The notes below the pieces were generated by a model. It was given only the letters and a program-made list of their open reading frames with translations, was not told the DNA's origin and did not search any database. Shown here in pieces: positions 35,970 to 43,473 of a stretch of 64,000 nt of DNA. Position 1 is the first letter of the stretch, and each line of letters begins with the position of its first letter. This DNA comes from Lysinibacillus sp. SGAir0095. Its GTDB lineage: Bacteria; Bacillota; Bacilli; Bacillales_A; Planococcaceae. The DNA is taken from positions 520,001 through 584,000 of the forward strand of contig NZ_CP028083.1 in NCBI RefSeq assembly GCF_005491425.1, written 5' to 3'. The position numbers and the translations under genes are program-made.

Positions 35970-36893
35970 ATGAATGAGTATGTTCTTAGAACCAATCAGT
36001 TATCAAAGAAATATCAAAATAAAATGGCGTTAAATCAAGTAGATTTAGCGATTAAAAAGGGTTCGATTTATGGGTTTATTGGACAAAATGGTGCCGGAAA
36101 ATCAACTTTAATTCGCCTTGTTGCAGGCCTTGCCTTTCCAACAGCTGGGACGTTCGAGTTATTTGGAGAGAGCCATGAACGGGAGCTCAATGAAGCAAGA
36201 AAACGAATTGGAACCATTATTGAAGGTCCAGCCCTTTACCCGAATATGACAGCAGCTGAAAATTTAGAAGCTCATAGACTGTTAAAAGGAATCCCGGGGA
36301 AAGAATGTATTAAAAAAACATTAACTCTAGTAGGTTTAGAAGATACAGGGAAAAAGAAAACAAAGAATTTTTCTTTAGGAATGAAGCAGCGTCTCGGCCT
36401 TGCGATTGCCCTATTAGGAGAACCTGAATTTTTGATATTGGATGAGCCTATTAATGGGCTAGATCCAATGGGTGTAGTGGAAATTCGTGAATTATTGAAG
36501 AAGTTGAACCAGGAGTATGGCATTACGATTTTGATTTCAAGCCATATTTTAAGTGAACTGCACTTATTAGCTACGCATTACGGAATTATTCATAATGGTG
36601 AGTTGCTCGAACAGTTAACAGCAAAGGAACTAAATGAAAAAACCCAGCACTATCTCCACATTAAAGTGGATAATCCGCAAAAATGTGCAAGTATAATTGA
36701 AAGTAAGCTCGCAACAAATAATTTTGAAGTCATGCACAATGGCGTTATAAAATTATTTGGATTTGTGGACGTACCAGGTAAAGTTTCACAGCTACTGACA
36801 AATGAAGGCTTAGTGATTGAACAATTTATGCCGATGGGTGAAGATCTGGAAAGCTACTTTACGAAACGCATCGGGGGTGTTCACCATGGGTAA
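35970..36893 (+). CDS. ABC transporter ATP-binding protein (bacitracin/lantibiotic type)
   Basis: 307 residues. Walker A GQNGAGKST near 38-46, signature FSLGMKQRLGLA, Walker B FLILDEPINGLDP and switch His in ISSHILSEL. The 80-residue C-terminal extension is like BcrA/LanF-type ATPases of antimicrobial-peptide exporters. ATG follows GGAGG. It overlaps the permease gene by eight bases. The flanking regulator and kinase suggest a peptide-antibiotic sensing and resistance module. Confidence 0.92.
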   Translation: MNEYVLRTNQLSKKYQNKMALNQVDLAIKKGSIYGFIGQNGAGKSTLIRLVAGLAFPTAGTFELFGESHERELNEARKRIGTIIEGPALYPNMTAAENLEAHRLLKGIPGKECIKKTLTLVGLEDTGKKKTKNFSLGMKQRLGLAIALLGEPEFLILDEPINGLDPMGVVEIRELLKKLNQEYGITILISSHILSELHLLATHYGIIHNGELLEQLTAKELNEKTQHYLHIKVDNPQKCASIIESKLATNNFEVMHNGVIKLFGFVDVPGKVSQLLTNEGLVIEQFMPMGEDLESYFTKRIGGVHHG

Positions 36894-37635
36894 TCTGTTG
36901 AAAACAGAATGGTATAAATTAAGAAAAGATCGATCATTTTGGGTATTGCTACTAATTCTATTTGGTGTGGCCGTTTTTTATCCGCTACTTTTGACAAATA
37001 GTGAAGGATCTTCTGGAAATGATTTTTATCGCGGATATATTTTATCCATTAACACGGATATTGTAAGACTATTCCCGGCAATTTTAGCAGGGTTCTTTAT
37101 ATCCAGTGAATATTCAATGGGCACGATGAAAAGCGTTGTTTCATCAGGGAATAGTAGGGTTCGTTTGTATTTTGCAAAACTGACAGTATTCTCAATTGGT
37201 TCTGCCATCATCATGCTAATATTACCTATATTCATGATAGGGGCAAGTGTCATTTATATAGGGCCTGAGGTAATGCCGGACTGGTCATTTTACTTAAAAG
37301 CGATTGGTTTAATTGCACTGTATGCAGTCGCGTATGCTTCAGTTATGTCATTTTTCTCAACTATTTTTACTGATAGTGGGAAGTCAATTGCATTCCAGCT
37401 TTTATTCATTGCATTGATTCCTTCCTTATTGGAGTATCTCAGTTCAAAAGTTTCGTTTTTGGAATCGATTATTTCCCATTCTATATTCATCACACAGCCA
37501 TCCATCTTAGTGATTGATCAAATCCCTCAATGGAGTGGTGACGTTGTGTTAACCTATATAATAGTGCCAATTCTAACATTTATCCTATTTGGTGTATTGG
37601 GAAGTCTTCTATATAAAAGCAAAGAAATTAAGTAG
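36886..37635 (+). CDS. ABC-2 permease, antimicrobial-peptide exporter type
   Basis: 249 residues with six membrane helices, starting MGNLLKTEWYKLRKDRSFW, the usual N-terminus of LanE/G or BcrB-type permeases. GFFISSEYSMGTMKSVVSSG after helix 2 is also typical. Start ATG 36886 overlaps the ATPase end; a G-rich site (GGGGGTG) lies upstream. Together with the ATPase it should form a BcrAB-like pump. Confidence 0.88.
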   Translation: MGNLLKTEWYKLRKDRSFWVLLLILFGVAVFYPLLLTNSEGSSGNDFYRGYILSINTDIVRLFPAILAGFFISSEYSMGTMKSVVSSGNSRVRLYFAKLTVFSIGSAIIMLILPIFMIGASVIYIGPEVMPDWSFYLKAIGLIALYAVAYASVMSFFSTIFTDSGKSIAFQLLFIALIPSLLEYLSSKVSFLESIISHSIFITQPSILVIDQIPQWSGDVVLTYIIVPILTFILFGVLGSLLYKSKEIK

Positions 37636-37655
37636 AGAGTAGGTGGGTAATGTAG

Positions 37656-38552
37656 ATGCTATATGTAGGAATCGGACTGATTGTTATTTTAGTGTATCTA
37701 CTTACTCGCCACTTTTATTTAAAAAGGGAAATAAAGAGAGCAACCAAGCAGCTACATGAACTCAATCAAAATTTAACAGAGAAGAAGTTAGACATTCGTT
37801 TTTTCGATAAAGATATTGAGAAGCTGGTGGAAGAGATTAACAATCAGATTAATCTAACAAAAAAGGCAACTGCGGATAAGCGGAGAACTGAAAACGAACT
37901 AAAACAGGCCATCTCACATATTTCGCATGACATTCGGACACCCATGACTTCTATTTTGGGCTATATTCAATTTTTAGAAGTGGAGGAAATAACGCCTTCT
38001 TTGAGAAAAGAATATACTCAAATTATTAAAGATGGGGCATTGCGATTAAAGGCGTTACTCGAAGACTTTTTCGAACTCTCCATTATTGAGCAAACGGATT
38101 ATCCCATGAAACTGGAAACGATTAAAATCAATCAAGTTATTCTAGAGGTGCTATTAGGATTTTACGAAGCATTTAATAAAAGAGGCCTAACACCAACGAT
38201 TGAAATTCCAGACGAAGATCTTTTGATAAAGGCTGATTTATCTGCGGTAAAAAGAGTTATCGAAAACTTGATACTCAATGCGATTAAACATTCAAGTGGG
38301 AACGTGATCATTCGGGTTGAAAAAGCTACTTCATCTGTTCAATTAATGATCAGTAACTCTGTGGAACAATTGAGCGAAAGGGATCTAACATATATGTTTG
38401 ACCGTTTTTATAAAGCAGACCAAGCAAGAATCGGTCATGGAACAGGCTTAGGCTTGCCAATTGCAAAGAGCCTGATGGAAAAAATGAACGGCAGCATCTC
38501 GGCTGAGCTTGAACAGGGTGAGCTCGCAATTATTTGTAAGTGGAATAGTTAA
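37656..38552 (+). CDS. Sensor histidine kinase
   Basis: 298 residues: one N-terminal membrane helix (2-18), coiled linker, HisKA with SHISHDIRTPMTSI (His 91), and HATPase with NLILNAIKHS and HGTGLGLPIAKSL. The short sensor region resembles intramembrane-sensing kinases partnered with peptide-antibiotic exporters. No extracytoplasmic domain, so the transporter may pass the signal. Starts ATG 37656 after GTGGG. Partner is the response regulator at 35153. Confidence 0.9.
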   Translation: MLYVGIGLIVILVYLLTRHFYLKREIKRATKQLHELNQNLTEKKLDIRFFDKDIEKLVEEINNQINLTKKATADKRRTENELKQAISHISHDIRTPMTSILGYIQFLEVEEITPSLRKEYTQIIKDGALRLKALLEDFFELSIIEQTDYPMKLETIKINQVILEVLLGFYEAFNKRGLTPTIEIPDEDLLIKADLSAVKRVIENLILNAIKHSSGNVIIRVEKATSSVQLMISNSVEQLSERDLTYMFDRFYKADQARIGHGTGLGLPIAKSLMEKMNGSISAELEQGELAIICKWNS

Positions 38553-38586
38553 GAAGGAGCAGCTAGATGAACTGGCCGCTCCCTTA

Positions 38587-38616
38587 TTGACTTTTTTTGC
38601 ATTCGAAATATATAAT
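38587..38616 (+). promoter_or_regulatory. Sigma-A promoter of the msr leader
   Basis: TTGACT (38587-38592), 18-bp spacer, TATAAT (38611-38616). Transcription would begin near 38623, giving a leader of about 425 nt before the ABC-F start. Confidence 0.85.
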
Positions 38617-38652
38617 GTAACTGTATTTTACTTAAAGGAGGATTATTAAAAA

Positions 38653-38697
38653 ATGACACATTCTATGAGACTACGTTTCCTAGCTTTGAACCAATAA
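38653..38697 (+). CDS. ErmD-like leader peptide MTHSMRLRFLALNQ
   Basis: A 14-codon ORF with AAAGGAGG about 10 nt upstream. It differs from the ErmD leader peptide (MTHSMRLRFPTLNQ) at two positions, P10 to L and T11 to A, from memory. In ErmD the macrolide-bound ribosome stalls at the Arg-Leu-Arg (+x+) segment, which is intact here. A CTTTG...CAAAG hairpin (about 38685-38711) overlaps its end, as expected for attenuation. Confidence 0.85.
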   Translation: MTHSMRLRFLALNQ

Positions 38698-38790
38698 CTG
38701 AATATGGTCAAAGTCTCTGTTTGTCTAACAGAGTAAACAGGATTAGTCTGTCCTTTTTTAATCATCTTCAATTTCATAGTAAGTTATTTG

Positions 38791-38822
38791 AAGAAAGGTA
38801 GATAATGCGTCTTTCTTTTTTG
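38791..38822 (+). terminator. Leader terminator 1
   Basis: AAGAAAG (38791-38797) pairs with CTTTCTT (38811-38817), followed by TTTTTTG. It lies inside the msr leader. A run CCTTTTTT at 38752-38759 just before may belong to another weak terminator. Confidence 0.65.
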
Positions 38823-38864
38823 TTTTCATTCAGTTAAAAATAGAGGACATACTCCTTTTACTCT

Positions 38865-38894
38865 AAACCACAGCCGAACAGTCTGTGGTTTTTT
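38865..38894 (+). terminator. Leader terminator 2
   Basis: Perfect 9-bp stem AAACCACAG/CTGTGGTTT (38865-38873, 38883-38891) followed by TTTTTT. Strong intrinsic terminator upstream of the ABC-F gene, so expression requires read-through. Confidence 0.88.
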
Positions 38895-38944
38895 GGTGCC
38901 TGGAGATTCTTAAGAGTAAAAATAAAAGAGGAGGATTAACTGTA

Positions 38945-38965
38945 ATGTTCTTATTATTCTTTTGA
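38945..38965 (+). CDS. Second leader peptide MFLLFF
   Basis: A six-codon ORF with AGAGGAGG 9 nt or so upstream of the ATG. Its stop codon overlaps the base of the next hairpin (38964). Short hydrophobic leader peptides that sit at such a position occur before ABC-F and other resistance genes. The arrest property is not proven. Confidence 0.6.
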   Translation: MFLLFF

Positions 38966-39038
38966 TACGAGCTTGATTTAGAAGCTCGTATCGATTCTAG
39001 ATTCTAGCTATCGATACGAAATGACAAAATTTCGGAGG
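38964..39038 (+). promoter_or_regulatory. Translational attenuator before msr
   Basis: Three mutually exclusive pairings: 1:2, GATACGAGCTT (38964-38974) with AAGCTCGTATC (38982-38992); 2:3, TCGTATCGAT (38986-38995) with ATCGATACGA (39010-39019), 10 bp perfect; 3:4, CGAAAT (39017-39022) with ATTTCG (39029-39034), which abuts and partly covers the GGAGG at 39034-39038. Stalling in MFLLFF would open 1:2, allow 2:3 and free the ribosome-binding site. Confidence 0.75.
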
Positions 39039-39046
39039 TAGCGAAA

Positions 39047-40501
39047 ATGGAACAAATTTGTTTTGAATTAGAAAATATAGAAATAAACTATTTAGATAAA
39101 GAAATTTTAAAGATTGACCGATTGGCTGTACATCAATTCGATCGCATTGGTATCGTTGGAAAAAACGGTGTAGGAAAAAGCACCTTATTAAAGCTTCTTA
39201 CAGGTCATATTCAGCCCACTCAAGGCAAGGTAAATCGCCATGTAGAATATGGATATTTTGAACAGTTAGAAGCACCAAATGGGAATGAAGCGGATCCTAG
39301 ATTACTAGGCAAATTACAGGTTTCAAAGAAGCAAGATTTCTTGAGCGGAGGCGAGCAAACGAGGCTAAAGCTTGCACAAGTTTTTTCCCATTATTACGAG
39401 TGCTTATTAATAGATGAGCCGACGACACATTTGGATCAAGAGGGCATTTCCTATCTACTGGATGAATTGCGGTATTATTACGGAGCCCTCGTGCTAATCA
39501 GTCATGATCGTGCTGTACTAGACGAACTAGTTACGACAATTTGGGAAATTCATGATGGCAAGGTGAATGTATATGCTGGAAATTATAGTGAGTATATCGC
39601 TCAAAAACAGCTGGAACGAACTCAACAAACGCAAGCTCACGAACAATTTCTGAAAGAAAAGAATCGTCTAGAAAAAGCAGCCGAAGAAAAAAAGAAAACG
39701 GCAGAAAAAATAGCTAAAGCTTCATCGATGTCTAAAAAGGAATCAAAAGCTAAACCAAATCGAATGTTTGAAACAAAATCAAAAGGTACAGGTCAAAAAG
39801 CGTTACAGCGAGCAGCGAAAGCAATAGAACATCGTGTCGAAAAACTTCATACAGTCGAAGCAGTTCAAGAGGAAAGGCCAATAATCTTTCATCAGGCCAG
39901 TACGCTTGAATTGCATAACAAGTTTCCGATTATGGCAGATAGATTATCAATTTGTGCAGGGGACAACGTATTGTTAGAGGATGTAAGCTTCCAAATTCCA
40001 CTAGGTAAAAAAATCGCCATTACAGGCAACAATGGTAGCGGGAAAAGTACTTTATTTCAAACTATTGTAGATAAGGGGCCAGGATTGACCATATCTCCCA
40101 AAGCCAAGATAGGGCTCTTCCAGCAAATGAGCTATCAATTTACTAGTGATGAAACAGTTCTACAATTGCTACAAACAAGTTCAACATACGAAGATGGATT
40201 TCTGCGAAGTGTGTTGCATTCCATGAGATTCGTTGGAACGGATCTACAAAAAAAGGTGCAGTCGCTAAGTGGAGGAGAAGCAATTCGTCTTCAGATATGT
40301 CAGCTGTTTTTAGGGGAGTATAACATATTGTTATTAGATGAACCAACCAATTTCTTGGACATTCATGCCATCCAAGCATTAGAAAAGTTCATCAAGTCCT
40401 ATAAAGGAACCATATTATTTATCTCACATGATAAGCAGTTCATAGCAAATGTAGCAGATGGACAATTTCATATTTCAGATAAAAAGTTAATACAAAAGTG
40501 A
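39047..40501 (+). CDS. Msr-family ABC-F ribosomal protection protein
   Basis: 484 residues, two ABC domains without membrane parts: Walker A GKNGVGKST and GNNGSGKST, signatures LSGGEQTRLKLA and LSGGEAIRL, Walker B LLIDEPTTHLD and LLLDEPTNFLD. The linker (about 195-290) is long and Lys-rich, as in antibiotic-resistance ABC-F proteins. Segments such as LAVHQFDRIGIVGKNG and YYYGALVLISHD closely match MsrC/MsrA by recall. It dislodges macrolides from the ribosome; induction by macrolides is supported by the leader. Confidence 0.93.
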   Translation: MEQICFELENIEINYLDKEILKIDRLAVHQFDRIGIVGKNGVGKSTLLKLLTGHIQPTQGKVNRHVEYGYFEQLEAPNGNEADPRLLGKLQVSKKQDFLSGGEQTRLKLAQVFSHYYECLLIDEPTTHLDQEGISYLLDELRYYYGALVLISHDRAVLDELVTTIWEIHDGKVNVYAGNYSEYIAQKQLERTQQTQAHEQFLKEKNRLEKAAEEKKKTAEKIAKASSMSKKESKAKPNRMFETKSKGTGQKALQRAAKAIEHRVEKLHTVEAVQEERPIIFHQASTLELHNKFPIMADRLSICAGDNVLLEDVSFQIPLGKKIAITGNNGSGKSTLFQTIVDKGPGLTISPKAKIGLFQQMSYQFTSDETVLQLLQTSSTYEDGFLRSVLHSMRFVGTDLQKKVQSLSGGEAIRLQICQLFLGEYNILLLDEPTNFLDIHAIQALEKFIKSYKGTILFISHDKQFIANVADGQFHISDKKLIQK

Positions 40502-40610
40502 TAGTAATCTGTAATAAAACCAAAATTTAGACCCAGAATGAATTTTGTAAGTACTGATAAATAGACTATATAGGTTTTTGTACTAAGTAATCTGTCATTA
40601 ATTGTATAAA

Positions 40611-40646
40611 AAGGGCAATTCCAACAAGGATTTGCTCTTTTTTTGT
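40611..40646 (+). terminator. Intrinsic terminator of msr
   Basis: AAGGGCAATTCC pairs with GGATTTGCTCTT (one mismatch) followed by TTTTTTT. Confidence 0.88.
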
Positions 40647-40700
40647 GGAATAAATTATATTAACAAAGATTATTTTAATTCCAAAACAAGGAGGAGTTAG

Positions 40701-41162
40701 ATGATTATAAGGCTAGGTGAAACAAGAGACGTTGAACAATTGATCAAGATGAGTTGGGATTATATAAAAGAGCACTCTGAAAGTGAAATGAAATGTACCT
40801 TTCAAAAGTTTCGGAAGGAGTATCATTCGTTTTTTGAAAAGGCCTTAACCAGTGGCCAATGGTTTGTTTGGGTTGTGGAGGAAGCTGGTAAACTAGTCGC
40901 CCATATTTACATAGAATTAATACAAAAAGTACTGCGTCCAGGTAGTATCACACATCCATTTGCTTACATGACGAATATCTATACCGTTCCCGAATATCGA
41001 AATATGGGTCTCGGAAGTAAATTACTTAGATCCATCAATGAGTGGATTAACGAAAACGAGTATGAGTTTGTCATCGTATGGCCAAATGATGAAACGATTC
41101 CATATTATCAAAAAAGCGAACACATGCAGTGCAAGGAGCCGATTGAGTATTACCTGAGTTGA
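40701..41162 (+). CDS. GNAT family N-acetyltransferase
   Basis: 153 residues: N-terminal IRLGETRDVEQLIKM, CoA loop YTVPEYRNMGLGSKLLRSI, and C-terminal VIVWPNDETIPYYQKSEH. The usual GNAT length. Substrate unknown. ATG 40701 follows AAGGAGGAG. The stop is 20 bp before the first unit of the tandem array, whose hairpins point the other way. Confidence 0.88.
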   Translation: MIIRLGETRDVEQLIKMSWDYIKEHSESEMKCTFQKFRKEYHSFFEKALTSGQWFVWVVEEAGKLVAHIYIELIQKVLRPGSITHPFAYMTNIYTVPEYRNMGLGSKLLRSINEWINENEYEFVIVWPNDETIPYYQKSEHMQCKEPIEYYLS

Positions 41163-41182
41163 AGGATAAAGGAATTTGAAAA

Positions 41183-41309
41183 AACAAAAACCCGGAAAAA
41201 TTCCGGGTCTGATTACACATGATCCACGATTTGTTTAGATTTCCTAGAGAAAACGCTCATTCGCACTCATCGGGTTAACCCTCCCAATTCATTGGACTTG
41301 AAGTGAAAT
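41183..41309 (-). ncRNA. Array unit 1, predicted ~127-nt RNA
   Basis: Promoter CGTATA (41340-41345) with 17 bp to CATACTA (41316-41322); hairpin 41190-41208. Micro-ORF MSANERFL from 41270. Confidence 0.6.
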
Positions 41310-41355
41310 CTTAAATAGTATGGATGGATTTCAAATACTTATACGCATTTTTAAA

Positions 41356-41486
41356 AAAAATAAAGACCCGGAAAAAATTCCGGGTCTGATTACACATGAT
41401 CCACGACTTGTTTAGATATCCTTAGAGAAATGCTCAATCGCACTCATCGGGTTAACCCTCCCAATTCATTGGACTTGAAGTGAAAT
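41356..41486 (-). ncRNA. Array unit 2, predicted ~130-nt RNA
   Basis: Promoter TGTATA (41517-41522), 17 bp, CATACTA (41493-41499); hairpin 41364-41387. Micro-ORF MSAIEHFSKDI from 41447, GGGAGGG 8 nt upstream. Confidence 0.65.
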
Positions 41487-41532
41487 CTTAAATAGTATGG
41501 ATGGATTACAAATACTTATACACATTTTTTGA

Positions 41533-41663
41533 AAAAATAAAGACCCGGAAAAAATTCCGGGTCTGATTACACATGATCCACGACTTGTTTAGATATCCTT
41601 AGAGAAATGCTCAATCGCACTCATCGGGTTAACCCTCCCAATTCATTGGACTTGAAGTGAAAT
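41533..41663 (-). ncRNA. Array unit 3, predicted ~130-nt RNA
   Basis: Identical to unit 2 over the full period. -10 CATACTA at 41670-41676; hairpin 41541-41564; micro-ORF MSAIEHFSKDI from 41624. Confidence 0.65.
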
Positions 41664-41709
41664 CTTAAATAGTATGGATGGATTACAAATACTTATACAC
41701 ATTTTTTGA

Positions 41710-41840
41710 AAAAATAAAGACCCGGAAAAAATTCCGGGTCTGATTACACATGATCCACGATTTAGTTAGATATCCTTAGAGAAATGCTCATTCGCACTCA
41801 TCGGGTTAACCCTCCCAATTCATTGGACTTGAAGTGAAAT
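41710..41840 (-). ncRNA. Array unit 4, predicted ~130-nt RNA
   Basis: Promoter CGTATG-17-TATACTA (-10 at 41847-41853); hairpin 41718-41741; micro-ORF MSANEHFSKDI from 41801. Confidence 0.65.
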
Positions 41841-41886
41841 CTTAAATAGTATAGGCAGATTATAAAAACTCATACGCATTTTTTGA

Positions 41887-42018
41887 AAAAATAAAAACCC
41901 GGAAAAAATTCTGGGTCTGATTACACATGATCCACGATTTGTTTAGATTTCCTTAGAGAAAACGATCATTCGCACTCATCGGGTTAACCCTCCCAATTCA
42001 TTGGAGTTAAAGTGAAAT
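41887..42018 (-). ncRNA. Array unit 5, predicted ~131-nt RNA
   Basis: Promoter CGTATG-17-TATACTA (-10 at 42025-42031); hairpin 41897-41916 has one mismatch; micro-ORF MSANDRFL from 41979. Confidence 0.6.
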
Positions 42019-42064
42019 CTTAAATAGTATAGGCAGATTATAAAAACTCATACGCATCTTTTGA

Positions 42065-42196
42065 AAAAATAAAAACCCGGAAAAAATTCCGGGTCTGATT
42101 ACACATGATCCACGATTTGTTTAGATTTCCTTAGAGAAAACGATCATTCGCACTCATCGGGTTAACCCTCCCAATTCATTGGAGTTAAAGTGAAAT
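42065..42196 (-). ncRNA. Array unit 6, predicted ~131-nt RNA
   Basis: Promoter TGTATA-17-CATACTA (-10 at 42203-42209); hairpin 42075-42094; micro-ORF MSANDRFL from 42157. Confidence 0.65.
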
Positions 42197-42241
42197 CTCT
42201 AATAGTATGGATGGATTACAAATACTTATACACATTTTTAA

Positions 42242-42374
42242 AAAAAATAAAAACCCGGAAAAAATTCCGGGTCTGATTACACATGATCCACGATTCAGTT
42301 AGATTTCCTTAGAGAAAATAATCCATCACACTCATCGGGTTAACCCTCCCAATTCATTGGACTTGAAGTGAAAT
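42242..42374 (-). ncRNA. Array unit 7, predicted ~132-nt RNA
   Basis: Promoter TGTATG-17-TATACTA (-10 at 42381-42387); hairpin 42252-42271; micro-ORF MSVMDYFL from 42335, the most divergent. Confidence 0.6.
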
Positions 42375-42421
42375 CTTAAATAGTATAAGCAGATTATAAA
42401 AACTCATACACATTTTTTGAA

Positions 42422-42625
42422 AAAAATAAAAACCCGGAAAAAATTCCGGGTCCGATTACACTACATAATAGTATCCACGACACGCTGCCTCGCTTTCGCA
42501 TTTAACCTTAAGATTGACCTAAGATAATACTGCTTAGCTATTCAGTTAGATGGTTCTTCCTAGAGAAAACGATCAATCGCACTCATCGGGTTAACCCTCC
42601 TAAGTCACTGGACTTGAAGTGAAAT
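42422..42625 (-). ncRNA. Array unit 8, predicted ~200-nt RNA
   Basis: Promoter CGTATG-17-TATACTA (-10 at 42632-42638) although the 17-bp spacer differs from all other units; hairpin 42432-42451; micro-ORF MSAIDRFL from 42586. An extra segment of about 70 bp lies between ORF and terminator. Confidence 0.6.
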
Positions 42626-42781
42626 CTTTAATAGTATAAACGGTTTATGATTTATCATACGTCATTTTAAAAATGAAAATTTGATTTCAGGGAAATCTAA
42701 ACTTAACTTTAAAGTTTCTCTAATGCATTTTGTTATTATAATAAAGGATTACAACATAATTTGAAATGGGAGAGCTTTCTC

Positions 42782-43237
42782 ATGATAAAACGGACAATTA
42801 CAAAGGAAATGTTAAATGAAAATCCATATGAAAAGTGGAATCAGTTTATTGATTTACTTGCGATGGAAGAATATAGAGATTTAACCGACATACAAAAGGT
42901 TGCACATCTCTGTTTTTGGTATGATTCGGAAGTGCAAAATGGAGGACATCTACAATATTTTTTAAATAGAGGCACAAAACTAGTTCAACAAAGTCTTGAT
43001 GCCCTTAAAACTATTGGGGCAAATGCTCAAGCGCATATTCTCACAAAGGCAGCGAACACATTTAACACAATGGAGCGAGCGAGAATTGACAGTGTTGATG
43101 AGTTTATAGAGGTAGAAGAAGAAGGGAAATTCCTAGAACTGGATCTAGAGTATTATCAAATTGAGCATACAATCAATGATTTATTAGAACAATACTTGGA
43201 AAAGTATGAAACGGAATTTATTTTAGTGGAGAAGTGA
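42782..43237 (+). CDS. DMP19/DUF4375-like protein
   Basis: 151 residues, acidic and helical. The pattern FWYDSEVQNGGHLQYFLN is like DUF4375 (DMP19-like) proteins, which are small soluble proteins of unknown function sometimes found as immunity or regulatory proteins. Start ATG 42782 has GGGAGAG 7 nt upstream; a TTG upstream is not needed. A TATTATAAT-rich promoter lies about 50 bp upstream, beyond the array. A terminator follows at 43436. Confidence 0.8.
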   Translation: MIKRTITKEMLNENPYEKWNQFIDLLAMEEYRDLTDIQKVAHLCFWYDSEVQNGGHLQYFLNRGTKLVQQSLDALKTIGANAQAHILTKAANTFNTMERARIDSVDEFIEVEEEGKFLELDLEYYQIEHTINDLLEQYLEKYETEFILVEK

Positions 43238-43295
43238 TTCACTGCAGTAAAATCCAAGGATAAATTAAATCATGAGGGATAACATAATCTTGGTG

Positions 43296-43394
43296 ATGAA
43301 AATGAAGAAACTAGTGGCCATATTAATGGCAATGCCATTTGCAATGACATTCCTTCCGACTGTAAAAGCAGCTTCACCTACACCTTTCAGTTAG
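43296..43394 (+). pseudogene. Signal-peptide ORF, probably a truncated secreted protein
   Basis: 32 codons: basic start, hydrophobic core (LVAILMAMPFAMTFLP) and an AxA-like end KAASPTPFS, then stop. In a shifted frame the reading continues with TFQLDDYLKIANTMNYR to about 43433. This suggests the remains of a secreted protein whose body was lost, with a frameshift; alternatively it is a real micropeptide. Confidence 0.4.
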
Positions 43395-43435
43395 ATGACT
43401 ATCTTAAAATTGCAAACACGATGAATTATAGATGA

Positions 43436-43470
43436 GGGCGATAATCCGAGATGGATATCGCCCATTTTTT
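43436..43470 (+). terminator. Intrinsic terminator
   Basis: GGGCGATA (43436-43443) with TATCGCCC (43456-43463) then ATTTTTTC. Confidence 0.88.
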
Positions 43471-43473
43471 CAT

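Larger units (their letters stand above)
41184..42680 (-). repeat. Array of eight tandem ~177-bp units
   Basis: Eight head-to-tail copies; micro-ORF starts at 41270, 41447, 41624, 41801, 41979, 42157, 42335 and 42586 (spacing 177-178 bp, last 251 bp). Units 2 and 3 are identical over 177 bp, units 5 and 6 nearly so, showing recent expansion. Each unit, read on the minus strand, has a promoter-like box [TC]GTAT[AG]-17-[CT]ATACTA, a GGGAGGG site, an 8-11 codon ORF starting MSA or MSV, and a terminator hairpin ACCCGGAA/TTCCGGGT with a T-run. The order and spacing hold even where spacer sequence differs (unit 8). Neither flank holds a recombinase or IS. Confidence 0.95.

Noticed and set aside
41321-41860. 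Plus-strand micro-ORFs (MDGLQILIHIF) in the array
   Set aside because: The ATG is absent in units 4, 5, 7 and 8 and no ribosome-binding site lies at the right distance, so these are not conserved.
41184-42680. CRISPR array
   Set aside because: Units are about 177 bp, nearly identical along their whole length and without unique spacers; no cas gene is nearby.
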